64,000 nucleotides of DNA from Gluconacetobacter takamatsuzukensis. GTDB lineage: Bacteria > Pseudomonadota > Alphaproteobacteria > Acetobacterales > Acetobacteraceae. The notes under the pieces were generated by a model, which saw nothing but the letters and a program-made list of their open reading frames with translations, was not told the DNA's origin and did no database searches. Where the stretch lies: contig NZ_JABEQK010000002.1 in the NCBI RefSeq assembly GCF_014174275.1, positions 388,058 to 452,057 of the forward strand. Reading direction: 5' to 3'. Positions 51,710 to 62,100 of the stretch are shown here, piece after piece (within the stretch, counting starts at the first letter, position 1; the number at the start of each line of letters is the position of its first letter). Position numbers and translations under genes: made by a program.

Positions 51710-54208
51710 ATGGCAACGGTTGACGGCGGCGTGGCGCGGGGTGATCGCGCGCCCGTGCCTGTTCCCGCCGGCATTCAGCCCAACGGGTGTCTGCTGGCGT
51801 TTTCGGAGCCTGGACATTGCCTGACCCGGTTCTCTGAAAACGCGGCCGTCAGCCTGAACCTGCCCCTGCTGCGGATCGGCATGCCCATCGGGGAGTGCGT
51901 CGGCGGGGCGGCGGCCACGATTCTTGGCCTGCCTCTGCGCGAGCATGCCGGCCGGCCGGGCATCTGCTTCGATGTCGCGCTGATCGGGGGACTGCGCAGG
52001 GATGTGACCGTGCACCGCACGGGAGACGAAATCGTCATCGAGTTCGAAGCGCCGACGCCGGCGCGGCTGCATGCGCATCTGGCCGCGCAGCAGCGCATGG
52101 TCCTCGAATGGCTGCGCGACCCCGTGGATGCCGGAACCCTGCTGGCGAGCGCGGCCTCGGCGCTTCGCCAGGCGTTCGGCTATGACCGCGTCATGATCTA
52201 CCGCTTCGCGCCCGACTGGTCGGGGCAGATTGTCGCCGACGACCGGAAGGAGGGGCTGGAGAGCCTGCTGGGGCAGTTTTTCTCCCCCAGCCACATTCCC
52301 GTCCAGGCGCGGACGCTCTATCGGCGCCTGCTGATCCGTGTCGTCGGCGAGACCCCCTCGCGGCGGGTGCCGCTGATCGATGGGCCCGGGCTGGCGCCGC
52401 TGAACCTGTCGTTCATGCATCTGCGTGCCGTCTCGCCTCTCCATGGCGAATATCTGGCCAGGATGGGGGTCTGTGCCTCCATGTCCATTTCGCTGATCGT
52501 CGATGGAGCCCTGTGGGGGCTGATTGCGTTCCATCATTACAGTCCGCGCCTTCTGTTCATGGCGGAGCGGATTGCTGCGAAAATTCTTGGTGAATTCATA
52601 GCCTTGCAGATCATGGGTCTTAACCGGTCGCGCAGGCTGCGCCTTGCCCGCGATGCGCATCTGTTCTTTTCGCGCGTTATCAGGGATGCCTCGGGCACCG
52701 CGGGACTGGGCCATTACATCCATGGCCGCCTGCCGGAACTGCTGGAGCTTGTGTCCTGTGACGGCGGCGGGCTGTGGACGGAGCAGAAATGGCACGCGTC
52801 GGGGCTGGCCCTGCCGGAATCCGATGTCCGGCTGCTGCTGGACCATACCGGGGCGACCGTGACGCAGCAGATCTGGTCTACCGATTGCCTGACCGGCGAC
52901 TGTGCGGGCTTTGTCCCGTCGGTGCCCGATCTGTGCGGCGCGCTGATCATCCCCGTGTGGCCGGGGCATGACGATTGCCTGATCCTGTTTCGTCGGGAGA
53001 GCGTCCAGGCCATTCACTGGGGGGCCGCACGCGGCGGCCTGGAGATCGGGACGGAAGAGGTGCGCGGCCGTTCTGCCCGGTGGACGACGGACGACCTGGA
53101 ACTTGCGGGCCAGTACCGGTCCGCGCTGATGGAAATCGTCGCCCGTGCCAGCCAGCAGAAGTTGCTGGAACGCACGCAGGCGGAAGCCATGCAGCGCATG
53201 CTGAACGACGAACTGAACCATCGTGTCAGGAATATTCTGGCGGTCATCCGTTCCCTGACCTCGCGCCCGCCGGATGCGCATGACACCGCAGCGAGCTATC
53301 GCGACATGATCGGGAAGCGGATTCATGCCTTTGCCAATGCGCATGATCTTGCCGTCAGCGGCAAGGCCGGAATCCTGCTGCACGATCTGCTGGCCATCGA
53401 ACTCGCCCCCTATCGCACGGGCACGAACCGGGTTTCGCTCGTCGGTCCCGATATTCGGTTGAGCGGGCGGGCGCTGACCTTCCTGGCGCTCCTGTTTCAC
53501 GAACTTGCCACCAATGCCGTCAAATACGGTGCCCTGTCGGTTGCGGACGGTTGCGTGGCCGTGACATGGCAGCATGACCGGTTTTCCGACACCTGTGCGA
53601 TCCGCTGGCAGGAACGGGGCGGGCCGCCTGTCCGGCCGCCCGGACGATCGGGGTTCGGCAGCCTGCTGATCGACCGGGCCGTTGTTCATGACCTCAAGGG
53701 AACCGCCGCCCGTCATTTCGACCCGGATGGGATGAGGCTGGATATTTGCTTTCCGTTCGCCGCCATCGTGGAACATCTGCACGCCGACGGTCTTTCTTCT
53801 GCCGAGCAGCAGAACGAAGAAGCGGGGCCCGCGATCTTGAAAGACCGAACCATCCTTGTCCTGGAAGACGAGTTCATCATCGCGATGGAACTTGAAGACG
53901 TGCTGGGCATGGAACATGGCGCCCGCGTCCATATCGCGTCCACGCTTCAGGCCGCGTTCGATATTCTGGAGGCTCACTCGGTTGATGTGGCCATCCTCGA
54001 CGTCAATATCGCGGGAGAGAGTTCCCTGCCCGTCGCGCGGGCGCTGTCCGGACGCGGCATTCCATTCCTGTTCGCCACCGGCTATGGATCGGCATCGTCG
54101 GCGATTTCGGCGTTTCCAGATGTGCCGGTGCTTGCGAAACCCTATACGATGGCTGGCGTTGTCGCTGCTCTGGGGGCCGTGATGCGTCCCGGGGGCGGCA
54201 AGGAATAG
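51710..54208 (+). CDS. phytochrome-like hybrid HWE histidine kinase with receiver domain, atypical chromophore site
   Basis: This 832-residue protein has PAS-GAF-PHY (about residues 10-500), HWE kinase (about 510-700) and C-terminal REC (about 715-825) regions. The kinase has the His in LNHRVRNILAVIRSL, FHELATNAVKYGALS and the WQE of the HWE class; REC has the acceptor Asp in VAILDVNIAGES. The photosensory part is unusual: the N-terminal bilin cysteine is replaced by Gly11 (GDRAPVPVPAGIQPNG), the GAF DIP motif reads HIP, and the GAF cysteine position is Gly, although the SPLH and HH histidines remain. No heme oxygenase gene is adjacent. It may bind bilin non-covalently or have lost light sensing. 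Confidence 0.88.
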   Translation: MATVDGGVARGDRAPVPVPAGIQPNGCLLAFSEPGHCLTRFSENAAVSLNLPLLRIGMPIGECVGGAAATILGLPLREHAGRPGICFDVALIGGLRRDVTVHRTGDEIVIEFEAPTPARLHAHLAAQQRMVLEWLRDPVDAGTLLASAASALRQAFGYDRVMIYRFAPDWSGQIVADDRKEGLESLLGQFFSPSHIPVQARTLYRRLLIRVVGETPSRRVPLIDGPGLAPLNLSFMHLRAVSPLHGEYLARMGVCASMSISLIVDGALWGLIAFHHYSPRLLFMAERIAAKILGEFIALQIMGLNRSRRLRLARDAHLFFSRVIRDASGTAGLGHYIHGRLPELLELVSCDGGGLWTEQKWHASGLALPESDVRLLLDHTGATVTQQIWSTDCLTGDCAGFVPSVPDLCGALIIPVWPGHDDCLILFRRESVQAIHWGAARGGLEIGTEEVRGRSARWTTDDLELAGQYRSALMEIVARASQQKLLERTQAEAMQRMLNDELNHRVRNILAVIRSLTSRPPDAHDTAASYRDMIGKRIHAFANAHDLAVSGKAGILLHDLLAIELAPYRTGTNRVSLVGPDIRLSGRALTFLALLFHELATNAVKYGALSVADGCVAVTWQHDRFSDTCAIRWQERGGPPVRPPGRSGFGSLLIDRAVVHDLKGTAARHFDPDGMRLDICFPFAAIVEHLHADGLSSAEQQNEEAGPAILKDRTILVLEDEFIIAMELEDVLGMEHGARVHIASTLQAAFDILEAHSVDVAILDVNIAGESSLPVARALSGRGIPFLFATGYGSASSAISAFPDVPVLAKPYTMAGVVAALGAVMRPGGGKE

Positions 54209-54224
54209 TGGGGTTCTTGCGCCT

Positions 54225-54400
54225 TCAGTGCCTGTCGGCCAAGGCGAGCGTGAGGCCGAAGCCCATGAAGATGCCGCCGCTCAGGCGGTCGAGCCTGCCG
54301 ATGACGGCAGGGCGCGAGAGAATGTGGCGGAACGGAACCGTCAGCGCGACCGGCAGCGAAAACCATGCCAGGGGCATGGTGACGGTTCGCACGAGGGTTC
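54225..54400 (-). pseudogene. LysE/RhtB-family transporter remnant (C-terminal part)
   Basis: On the minus strand the frame ending at 54225 encodes MPLAWFSLPVALTVPF, an arginine-rich turn, and GRLDRLSGGIFMGFGLTLAL, the typical last helices of LysE/RhtB amino-acid exporters. The family N-terminal two-thirds are absent: upstream the frame turns into NIRKPKPTG-like sequence and meets the end of dnaB within 50 bases. It is best read as a decayed fragment. Confidence 0.6.
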
Positions 54401-54444
54401 CGGTGGGTTTTGGCTTGCGAATATTGGGGTGTGGAACCTGATGG

Positions 54445-55977
54445 TTACGAAGGCGGGTATCCGCCCTCGTGGACCAGGTCCAGGTCGCCGAAGCGGGTGA
54501 ATTCGCCCTCGAAGAACAGGTGCACGGTGCCGGTGGGGCCGTGACGCTGCTTTTCCAGGATCAGTTCGGCCCGGTTGTGCGCGAGGTCCATCTTGCGCTG
54601 CCAGTCTTCCAGCGCCGTCTGGTATTTCTCGGTCGAATCGTAAGCGGTTTCCTTGGGCTGGCGCTGTTGCAGGTAATACTGGTCGCGATAGACGAACATC
54701 ACCGCGTCGGCGTCCTGTTCGATCGAGCCGGATTCTCGCAGGTCCGACAGCATCGGCCGCTTGTCCTCGCGGCTTTCGACTTGGCGCGAGAGCTGGGACA
54801 GGGCGATGACCGGCACGCTCAGTTCCTTGGCGATCGCCTTCAGTCCCTGGGTGATCATGGAAATTTCCAGCACCCGGCTTTCGGGCCGCGTGCCCACCGA
54901 CGGGCGCATCAGTTGCAGGTAGTCGACCACCACCAGGCTCAGCCCCTTGGTGCGGGCCAGCCGGCGGCAGCGCGTGCGCATTGCCGACAGCGAGATGGCG
55001 GGCGTGTCGTCGATATGCAGCGGCAACTGCGCCAGTTCGCGCGTGACCTGGACGAAGCGGTCGAATTCCCTCTGCCCGATCTCGCCCCGGCGGATGCGTT
55101 CGCCCGACACGCTGGCCTGTTCCGACAGGATACGGGTGGCCAGCTGCTCGGCCGACATTTCCAGCGAGAAGATCGCCACCGACCCCTTGGCCTGGGTACC
55201 CGGGGGGGCGTCCAGGGCCTCGCGCATCAGGGCGCGGGCGGCGCTGAAGGCGATCTTGGTGGCCAGGGCCGTCTTGCCCATGGCGGGGCGGCCGGCCAGG
55301 ATCAGCAGGTCGGACGGGTGGAGGCCGCCGGTCTTCTTGTCCAGGTCGCGCAAGCCGGTCGTCAGGCCCACCACGTCGCCGGTGCGGTGGAAGGCTTTCT
55401 CCGCCACGTCCAGCGCGTCGGCCAGGGCGCGGTCGAAGCTGGTGAAGCCGCCATCCTGCCCCTTGTCGGTGGCCAGGCGGAACAGGGCCTCTTCGCCCGC
55501 CGCGATCTGGTCGACGCCGTCCAGTTCCGGACGGGCGCCGAAGGCGTTGTTGACCACGTCCTCGCCGATTTCGATCAGCTGGCGGCGCACCCAGGCATCG
55601 TGGATCACCCGGCCGTAATCGCCGGCATTGATGATGCCGACCATCGCCGTGAGCAGGCGGGCCAGGTAGGCCATGCCGCCGACCGGCTCCAGCACGCCGG
55701 AATGTTCGAACTCGCCGCGCAGGGTGACCGGGTCGGCCAGTTGCCCGGCCTCGATCCGCCGGGCGATGGCGTCGTAGATCCGGCCGTTTACCGCGTCGGC
55801 GAAATGCGCGCCGGTCAGGAAGTCCGATACCCGTTCGTAGGCGCGGTTATTGGTCAGCAGCGCGCCCAGCAGGGCCTGTTCCGCCTGCATGTTGGCGGGG
55901 GGCTGGCGCTGGGTCAGGCCCAGCAGGGAGCCGTCCCTGGTCTGGGAATCGGCCTGGGGTGTATCGATCTGGTTCAC
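54445..55977 (-). CDS. dnaB: replicative DNA helicase DnaB
   Basis: This 510-residue hexameric helicase unwinds DNA ahead of the replisome. The N-terminal domain starts PPANMQAEQALLGALLTNN. The RecA-like domain carries Walker A LAGRPAMGKTALATKIA, Walker B LSLVVVDYLQLM, ALSQLSRQVESREDKRPMLSDLRESGSIEQDAD-region residues and the arginine finger area near the C-terminus. No intein interrupts it. The nearby LysE remnant abuts its 3' end. Confidence 0.97.
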   Translation of the reverse strand: MNQIDTPQADSQTRDGSLLGLTQRQPPANMQAEQALLGALLTNNRAYERVSDFLTGAHFADAVNGRIYDAIARRIEAGQLADPVTLRGEFEHSGVLEPVGGMAYLARLLTAMVGIINAGDYGRVIHDAWVRRQLIEIGEDVVNNAFGARPELDGVDQIAAGEEALFRLATDKGQDGGFTSFDRALADALDVAEKAFHRTGDVVGLTTGLRDLDKKTGGLHPSDLLILAGRPAMGKTALATKIAFSAARALMREALDAPPGTQAKGSVAIFSLEMSAEQLATRILSEQASVSGERIRRGEIGQREFDRFVQVTRELAQLPLHIDDTPAISLSAMRTRCRRLARTKGLSLVVVDYLQLMRPSVGTRPESRVLEISMITQGLKAIAKELSVPVIALSQLSRQVESREDKRPMLSDLRESGSIEQDADAVMFVYRDQYYLQQRQPKETAYDSTEKYQTALEDWQRKMDLAHNRAELILEKQRHGPTGTVHLFFEGEFTRFGDLDLVHEGGYPPS

Positions 55978-56105
55978 CGTCTCATCCTAGCAGACCGTGG
56001 GGCAACGACACAGGGGCCAGTCGGTGCCGTGATGCCCGCGACGCATGGCAGGGCCGGGCTGGAAACGCGCGCCGGATCGCGATCGGTGCGCGTGTCCGGC
56101 CGGGA

Positions 56106-56777
56106 TCAGGCGTCGAATCCGGCGATGAAGCCGGGCAGGCCCTTCTGGCGGGCCGTCTGGAGGCGGGCCGCCACCAGAATCGACCGGGCCTCGGCAATCG
56201 CCTGGTCCAGGTCGGAATTGACGATGACGTGGTCGAATTCCTGCCAGTGGGCGATTTCGTCGCGGGCCGCCGTCATGCGGCGGGCGATTTCCTCGGCATG
56301 GTCGGATGCGCGGCCGCGCAGGCGGCGTTCCAGTTCCGCCAGCGAGGGGGGGAGGACGAACAGGCTGATCACGTCGTGGGGCAGCGCCGTGCGGATCTGG
56401 CGATGGCCCTGCCAGTCGATATCGAAGACCATGTCGCGCCCTTCGGCCAGGGCGGCCTCGACCGGGCCGCGCGGGGTGCCGTAGCCCCGGCCGAACACGG
56501 TGGCCCATTCCAGCAGCTCGCCGGTCGCCGCCATCTGCTCGAACTGTTCCATGGTGCGGAAATGGTAATGCACGCCGTCGGTCTCGCCCGGGCGGGGCTG
56601 GCGGGTGGTGACCGATACCGAGTGCAGCAACTGGGGCTCGGCCGCGCGCAGGGCGTTGGCGATGGTCGATTTTCCCGCGCCCGAGGGGGCCGAGATCACC
56701 AGGCAGACGCCGCGTCGCGCCACCTGCGGCCGGGCGGACGGGCCATGTCGTTCCCTGCTGGGCGTCATCGTCGGCAT
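56106..56777 (-). CDS. gmk: guanylate kinase
   Basis: This 223-residue enzyme phosphorylates GMP to GDP. The P-loop ISAPSGAGKSTIANAL is at about residues 26-41; GMP-binding parts are SVTTRQPRPGETDGVHYHF, GELLEWATVFGRGYGTPR and DIDWQGHRQIR. ATG 56777, directly after GAGAGGG, or ATG 56768 could be the start; both leave a short basic N-terminal extension. It is divergent from the SDR gene across a 93-base promoter region. Confidence 0.96.
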   Translation of the reverse strand: MPTMTPSRERHGPSARPQVARRGVCLVISAPSGAGKSTIANALRAAEPQLLHSVSVTTRQPRPGETDGVHYHFRTMEQFEQMAATGELLEWATVFGRGYGTPRGPVEAALAEGRDMVFDIDWQGHRQIRTALPHDVISLFVLPPSLAELERRLRGRASDHAEEIARRMTAARDEIAHWQEFDHVIVNSDLDQAIAEARSILVAARLQTARQKGLPGFIAGFDA

Positions 56778-56870
56778 TTCCCTCTCGATCCTGGTCCGTT
56801 CCCGTAGCGTTCCGCGCCGCCCCGGCACGGATTTGCGGTCTTTTATCAGGCAGTCTCTATTCTGGCGAAT

Positions 56871-57689
56871 ATGAAACGGGACATGATTCTGATCACCGGC
56901 GCTTCGTCGGGCATCGGGCGGGCAATCGCCCTGCATCTGGCGGCCCCCGGGGTCGTACTGCATCTGGGAGGCCGGGATCCGGCGCGGCTGGAGGCTTCGG
57001 CGCAAGCGTGTGTCGCGCGGGGGGCGCGGGTGTCGACCCGGCGCCAGGACGTGCGGGACGCGGAAGGCATGGCGGCCTGGGTCGGGGGGGCCGGTCCGCT
57101 GGACCTGGTGTTTGCCTGCGCCGGGATCACGGCCTCGACCGCGTGCCGTGAGGCCGGGGCGCCGCGGGAGGATGCGGGGCAGGTGCGGCGGGTGCTGGAT
57201 GTGAACCTGGGGGGCGTGGTCAACACCGTGCTGCCTGCTCTGGACGTGATGGGCGGGCAGGCGCGGGACGGGCGGGGGGTGCGGGGGCGGATCTGCGCCA
57301 TTGCCTCGGTCGCCGGGCTGGTCGCGTTTCCCGGCACGCCGTCCTATTGCGCGTCGAAGGCGGCGGTGGACCGGTTCATGGTCGCGACGGGGGGCAATAC
57401 GGCGCGGGACGGCATTCTGCTGTCCAGCGTCTGCTGCGGCTTTGTCCGCACGCCGATGGTGGCGGCCAATAATTTTCCCATGCCCGGGCTGACCGAGGTC
57501 GATGCCGCCGCCGCCGCGATCCTGCGCGGAGTCGCGGCCGGGCGGCGGCGGATCGTCTTTCCGTGGTGGCTGGTGGCGGGGTCGCGGCTGATGGACCTGC
57601 TGCCCCCGCGCTGGGCCGAACTCTACTACGACCGGCAGCCGGCCGGCCGTGCCGGATCGATGCCCGAGACAGGCGGCATGTCGTCCTGA
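56871..57689 (+). CDS. short-chain dehydrogenase/reductase
   Basis: This 272-residue Rossmann-fold oxidoreductase has the cofactor motif TGASSGIGRAIALHL at about residues 9-23, the NAG-like ACAGITAS, and the catalytic YCASK with the upstream serine in IASVAG. An Arg and Gln in GGRDPARLE hint at NADP(H) preference. The substrate is unknown. A hydrophobic C-terminal stretch (IVFPWWLVAGSRLMDLLPPRW) is like that of DltE-type SDRs. The permease gene lies 90 bases downstream. Confidence 0.9.
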   Translation: MKRDMILITGASSGIGRAIALHLAAPGVVLHLGGRDPARLEASAQACVARGARVSTRRQDVRDAEGMAAWVGGAGPLDLVFACAGITASTACREAGAPREDAGQVRRVLDVNLGGVVNTVLPALDVMGGQARDGRGVRGRICAIASVAGLVAFPGTPSYCASKAAVDRFMVATGGNTARDGILLSSVCCGFVRTPMVAANNFPMPGLTEVDAAAAAILRGVAAGRRRIVFPWWLVAGSRLMDLLPPRWAELYYDRQPAGRAGSMPETGGMSS

Positions 57690-57779
57690 AACGGCCCTTG
57701 CGGGACGGCTTGCCAGCGGGGTGGGTTCACGCCACGATCGCTTCGGCTTCATCATGATCAGGGGTCCGGGCTGTTGCCG

Positions 57780-59123
57780 ATGTCCTTTCTGCGTCCGCCT
57801 GCCATGGAGGAGCTTGGCGCCGCCGCCGTGTCGCGCCCGGTTGCCGCCGAGCGCAAGACCATGGCCATCGACCGCGTGTTCTGGAGCCATTTTTCGCCCA
57901 ACCTGGGGCCCGGCGGCTGGGTGACGGGGGCGCTGCTGGTCTCGCTGGGGCTGGATTTTCGCTTCGGGCTGCTGGCGATCGTGATCGGCAATGTGGTGGG
58001 GGCGCTGCCGGTGGCGCTGGCCGCCGCGATCGGGCCGCCCACGGGGCTGACGCAGATGGAGGCCTCGCGTCGGGCGCTGGGGCGGCTGGGTGTGCGGCCG
58101 CCGGCCTTTCTCAACTGGATCTATTGCGTCGGCTGGGATGCGGTGAACAACGTGCCCGCCGCCACCGCGCTGATCGCGTTCCTGTCGATCGTCGCCGGGG
58201 GAGCGCCGCCCTTCTGGCTGGCGCTGGGGGTGCTGGCCGCGGCGCAGATGGTGGCCAGCATCTATGGCCACGACATGGTGCAGGCATTGCAGAAATATCT
58301 GGGTGCCGCGCTGCTGGCGGCCTTTGCGGTCATCGGGCTGCAATCGGTCCGGCACGGGGTGGCGCTGCCGCATGTGGCGCACGCGCCCTCGGTGGCGACC
58401 ATGCTGCTGGCGGTGGCGATCCTGGCCAGTTTCAACCTGTCCTGGGCGTCCTATTCCTCGGATTATACGCGCTACCTGCCGGCCGATACCGCGCCGGGGC
58501 GGGTGGTGTGGCTGGCTCTGGCCGGGCTGCTGGGGTCGGCCGTGCCGTTCCAGATCCTGGGCCTGCTGACGGCTGCCAGCATTGCCGAGCCGTCGCCGAC
58601 GGCGGTGATCGCGAGCCTGCAGCATGCGGCGGGGCCGCTGGGGCCGATGGTGCTGGCCGTCATTGCCCTGTCGTCGATCACCGGCAATGCCTTCAACGAC
58701 AATACCGCCAGCTACAGCCTGATTTCGGCCGGCGTGCATATTCCCCGCGTGCTGGCCGCGATCGTGACCGCGCTGCTGGGCTATGGGCTGGCGGTGGCCG
58801 GCGCCGGGCGGTACGCGGCGCTGTACACGGACTATCTGGTGGTGACGATGTACTGGATCGCGCCGTGGATCGGCATCGTGCTGGCGGACTGGTATTTCGG
58901 CGACCGGACGGTGCATCCGGTCCCTTCGGGCTGGACGCGGGGGGCGACGATCTTCATGATCGTTTCGGTGGTGACCATTTTGCTCTTCTCGACCAGCCAG
59001 ATCTATACCGGACCCGTCGCCCGATGGCTGGGGGGCGCGGATATCGGCTATTATGTCGGATTCTTCGTCGCGGCGCTGTGGTACGGCCGGGGTGGGGCGC
59101 GCCCGCGCGGGATGGAAAGCTGA
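57780..59123 (+). CDS. NCS1 family purine-cytosine permease
   Basis: This 447-residue protein has 12 hydrophobic helices. The NCS1 landmarks are FWSHFSPNLGPGGWVTGALL near the N-terminus, FLNWIYCVGWDAVNNVPA, ASFNLSWASYSSDYTRYLP and GNAFNDNTASYSLISAG. It imports nucleobases such as cytosine, or related compounds, by H+ or Na+ symport. ATG 57780 is preferred over TTG 57774. No deaminase gene is adjacent, so cytosine specificity is not proven. It is followed 37 bases later by the RND permease gene. Confidence 0.9.
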   Translation: MSFLRPPAMEELGAAAVSRPVAAERKTMAIDRVFWSHFSPNLGPGGWVTGALLVSLGLDFRFGLLAIVIGNVVGALPVALAAAIGPPTGLTQMEASRRALGRLGVRPPAFLNWIYCVGWDAVNNVPAATALIAFLSIVAGGAPPFWLALGVLAAAQMVASIYGHDMVQALQKYLGAALLAAFAVIGLQSVRHGVALPHVAHAPSVATMLLAVAILASFNLSWASYSSDYTRYLPADTAPGRVVWLALAGLLGSAVPFQILGLLTAASIAEPSPTAVIASLQHAAGPLGPMVLAVIALSSITGNAFNDNTASYSLISAGVHIPRVLAAIVTALLGYGLAVAGAGRYAALYTDYLVVTMYWIAPWIGIVLADWYFGDRTVHPVPSGWTRGATIFMIVSVVTILLFSTSQIYTGPVARWLGGADIGYYVGFFVAALWYGRGGARPRGMES

Positions 59124-59160
59124 TGCACCGGCCGCTGTCATCCGCTATGCGCATTCCCGT

Positions 59161-62100
59161 ATGAACCCTTGCCGTCCTTTTATTCTGCGCCCGGTGACGA
59201 CGACGCTGATTGCGATCGCGCTGGTGCTTGCGGGCCTGTTCGCCTACCGCGCGCTGCCGGTCGGGGACCTGCCGAACATTTCGGTCCCGGTCATCTATGT
59301 CGTGGCCACCCAGCCCGGGGCTTCGCCGCAGCAGATGGCGACCTCGGTCACCACGCCGCTGGAGCGGCGGCTGGGCCAGATTTCCGGCATCAGCTCGATC
59401 GAATCGGATTCGACCGACAGCACCGCCTTCATCCTGCTGACCTTCGACGACAGCCGCAACATCGACGGTGCGGCCAATGACGTGCAGGCGGCGCTGCGTG
59501 CGGCGACGCAGGACATGCCCACCACCCTGCAGATGGTGCCGCAATACTGGAAGGCCAATCCGGCCGACAATCCGATCATGATCATGGCGCTGACGTCGGA
59601 CAGCCGGCCGATGGCCGAGCTGTACGACGTGATGAAGACGCATCTGCAGCCCATGCTGTCGCAGATCAAGGGCGTGGGCTGGATCGAGATCGCCGGCAGT
59701 TCGGCGCCCGCCGTGCGGGTGGAGATGAACCCCTATCCGCTGTTCAAATACGGGATCGGCTTCGAGGATATCCGCTCGGCCCTGGCTTCGGCCAATGCCA
59801 ACACGCCCAAGGGCTATGTCGATGTCGGGCCGCAGCGCTACACGATCGCGACCAACGACCAGGCGCGGCATGCGGCGGAATATCGCGACCTGATCGTGGG
59901 CTACCGGTCGGGGCGGCCGGTGCGGCTGGCCGATGTCGCCTCGGTCGTCGACGGGGTGGAGGATGAGCGGCAGACGGGCTATTTCAGCGGGCATCGGGCG
60001 GTCATGGCCGTGGTCCGGCCGCAGCCCGGCGCCAATGTCATCCATGTGATGGATGAGATCCGGGCCCGGATCCCGAGCATGCAGGCGGCCCTGCCCTCTG
60101 GCGTGACGCTGACGCCGGGCATGGACCGGTCGATTACCATCCGCGCCTCGCTGGCCGATACGCAGCTTACGCTGCTGATTTCGGTGCTGCTGGTGGTGGG
60201 GGTGGTGCTGGTATTCCTGCGGGCGCCGCGCTCGACCCTGATCCCGGCGGTGACGGTGCCGATCTCGCTGGCCGGGACGCTGTCGGTGATGTACCTGCTG
60301 GGCTTTTCGCTGGATACGCTGTCGCTGATGGCGCTGACGATCGCGACCGGGTTCGTGGTCGATGACGCGATCGTGGTGGTGGAGAACATCGCCCGCCACA
60401 TGGAAGACGGGATGTCGCGCCGCGAGGCCGCCCTGCTGGGCTCGGGCGAGATTGCCTTTACCGTGCTGTCGATCACCATCGCCCTGGTCGCGGTATTTCT
60501 GCCGTTGCTGCTGATGCCGGGGACGCCGGGCAAGATCTTCTTCGAATTCGCCATGACGCTGGCCACCGCCGTCACGGTTTCGCTGTTCCTGTCGGTGACG
60601 CTGACGCCGATGATGTGCGGGCTGCTGCTGGACGTGGCGCACGGTGCGCCGCTGCCCCCCGGTGCCTCGGCGGCACGGCGGGGGCTGCGGCGGCTGTCGG
60701 ACGGGATCGAGGCGGTGTTCGAAGGGGTCCTGAACGCCTATGTCCGCTCGCTGGATCGGGCGCTGCGTCACCGGTGGCTGATCCTGGCCACCCTGCCGCT
60801 GAGCCTGGTGGCGACGGTGGGCATTATCGTCGTGATGCCCAAGAACATCATCCCCAAGGAGGATGTCGCGCTGATCGTCGGCTATTTCCGGGGCGACGAA
60901 TCCGGGTCGTTCCAGAAGATGGACCAGAAGATCCGCGCCGTCAGTGCCGCGATGATGGCGGACAAGGATACGGAATCGGTCGCCGCGTTCTCGGGCGATA
61001 CGCGGGTCGAGGGCCAGGCCTTTGCCCAGATGGTCGGCAAGCACGAGCGCGGCGACGGGCCGGACGAGATGATCGCCCGCGTCCGCGAGCGGCTGAAGGG
61101 GCTGGCGGGGGTCAGGCTGTCGCTGTTCTCGGCCGGGGATGTCAATGGTGGGGGCGGCCGCCAGCAGCAGGGGGCCTATCGCTATGTGCTGCGCAGCGAC
61201 AATGCCGAGCTGATCTATGAATGGACGCCGCGTATCGTCGAGGCCCTGAAGGGCAGCAAGGTGATGACCGACATCACCACCAACCTGACCGACCATGCGG
61301 TCGCCACGCATGTCGACATCGCCCGCGATACCGCAGCGCGCTATCTGGTGACGCCGCAGCTGATCAGCCAGGCGCTGTTCGATGCCTATGGCCAGCGCAG
61401 TGCCTCGAACATTTCCACCCCGCTGGCCACCTATCATGTGGTCATGGAAGTCGCGCCGCCCTATCGGCAGTCGCCCGACATCATGGAGGCGTTCCGGGTT
61501 TCGACCTCGGGCGGGACCGCCGGGGGCGGTACGGCCTCCAACACCGTGCGCGTGCCCACGCCCGATACCGGCGGGGCCTCGCAGGCCACGGCGCTGAGCC
61601 AGCAATCGTTCCGCAATGCCATTGCCAACCGTCTGGCGGGCGGTGCCGGGGCATCGAGCGGGTCGGCCGTGTCGTCCAGCGTCGAGACGATGGTGCCGCT
61701 GCCGGTGGTGGCCGCGATTGCCGAGCGCCCGACCTCGATTTCGGTCGGGCATCGGGACGGGTTCGTCTCGGGGGCCATTTCCTTCAACCTGGCCAAGGGG
61801 CGGTCGCTGGACGAAGCCACGGCGGAAATTCGGGCCGCGATGGTGCGGGTGCATGTGCCGGGCTCGATCCAGGGCGGCTTTACCGGGCAGGCGGAACAGT
61901 TCCAGACGGCGCTGATCAACGAATTGCTGGTGTTCCTGGCCGCGCTGGCGACGATGTATGTCACGTTGGGCATCCTGTACGAAAGCTATGTGCATCCGCT
62001 GACCATTCTTTCCACCCTGCCGTCGGCGGCGGTGGGGGCGGTGCTGGCGCTGTGGATCACGGGTGAGGAATTCTCGCTGATCGCGATGATCGGCGTGATC

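Noticed and set aside
51077..53977. 966-codon open frame antisense to the phytochrome-like kinase
   Set aside because: No recognisable domain, composition typical of antisense high-GC DNA, and it begins by reading back through unrelated genes.
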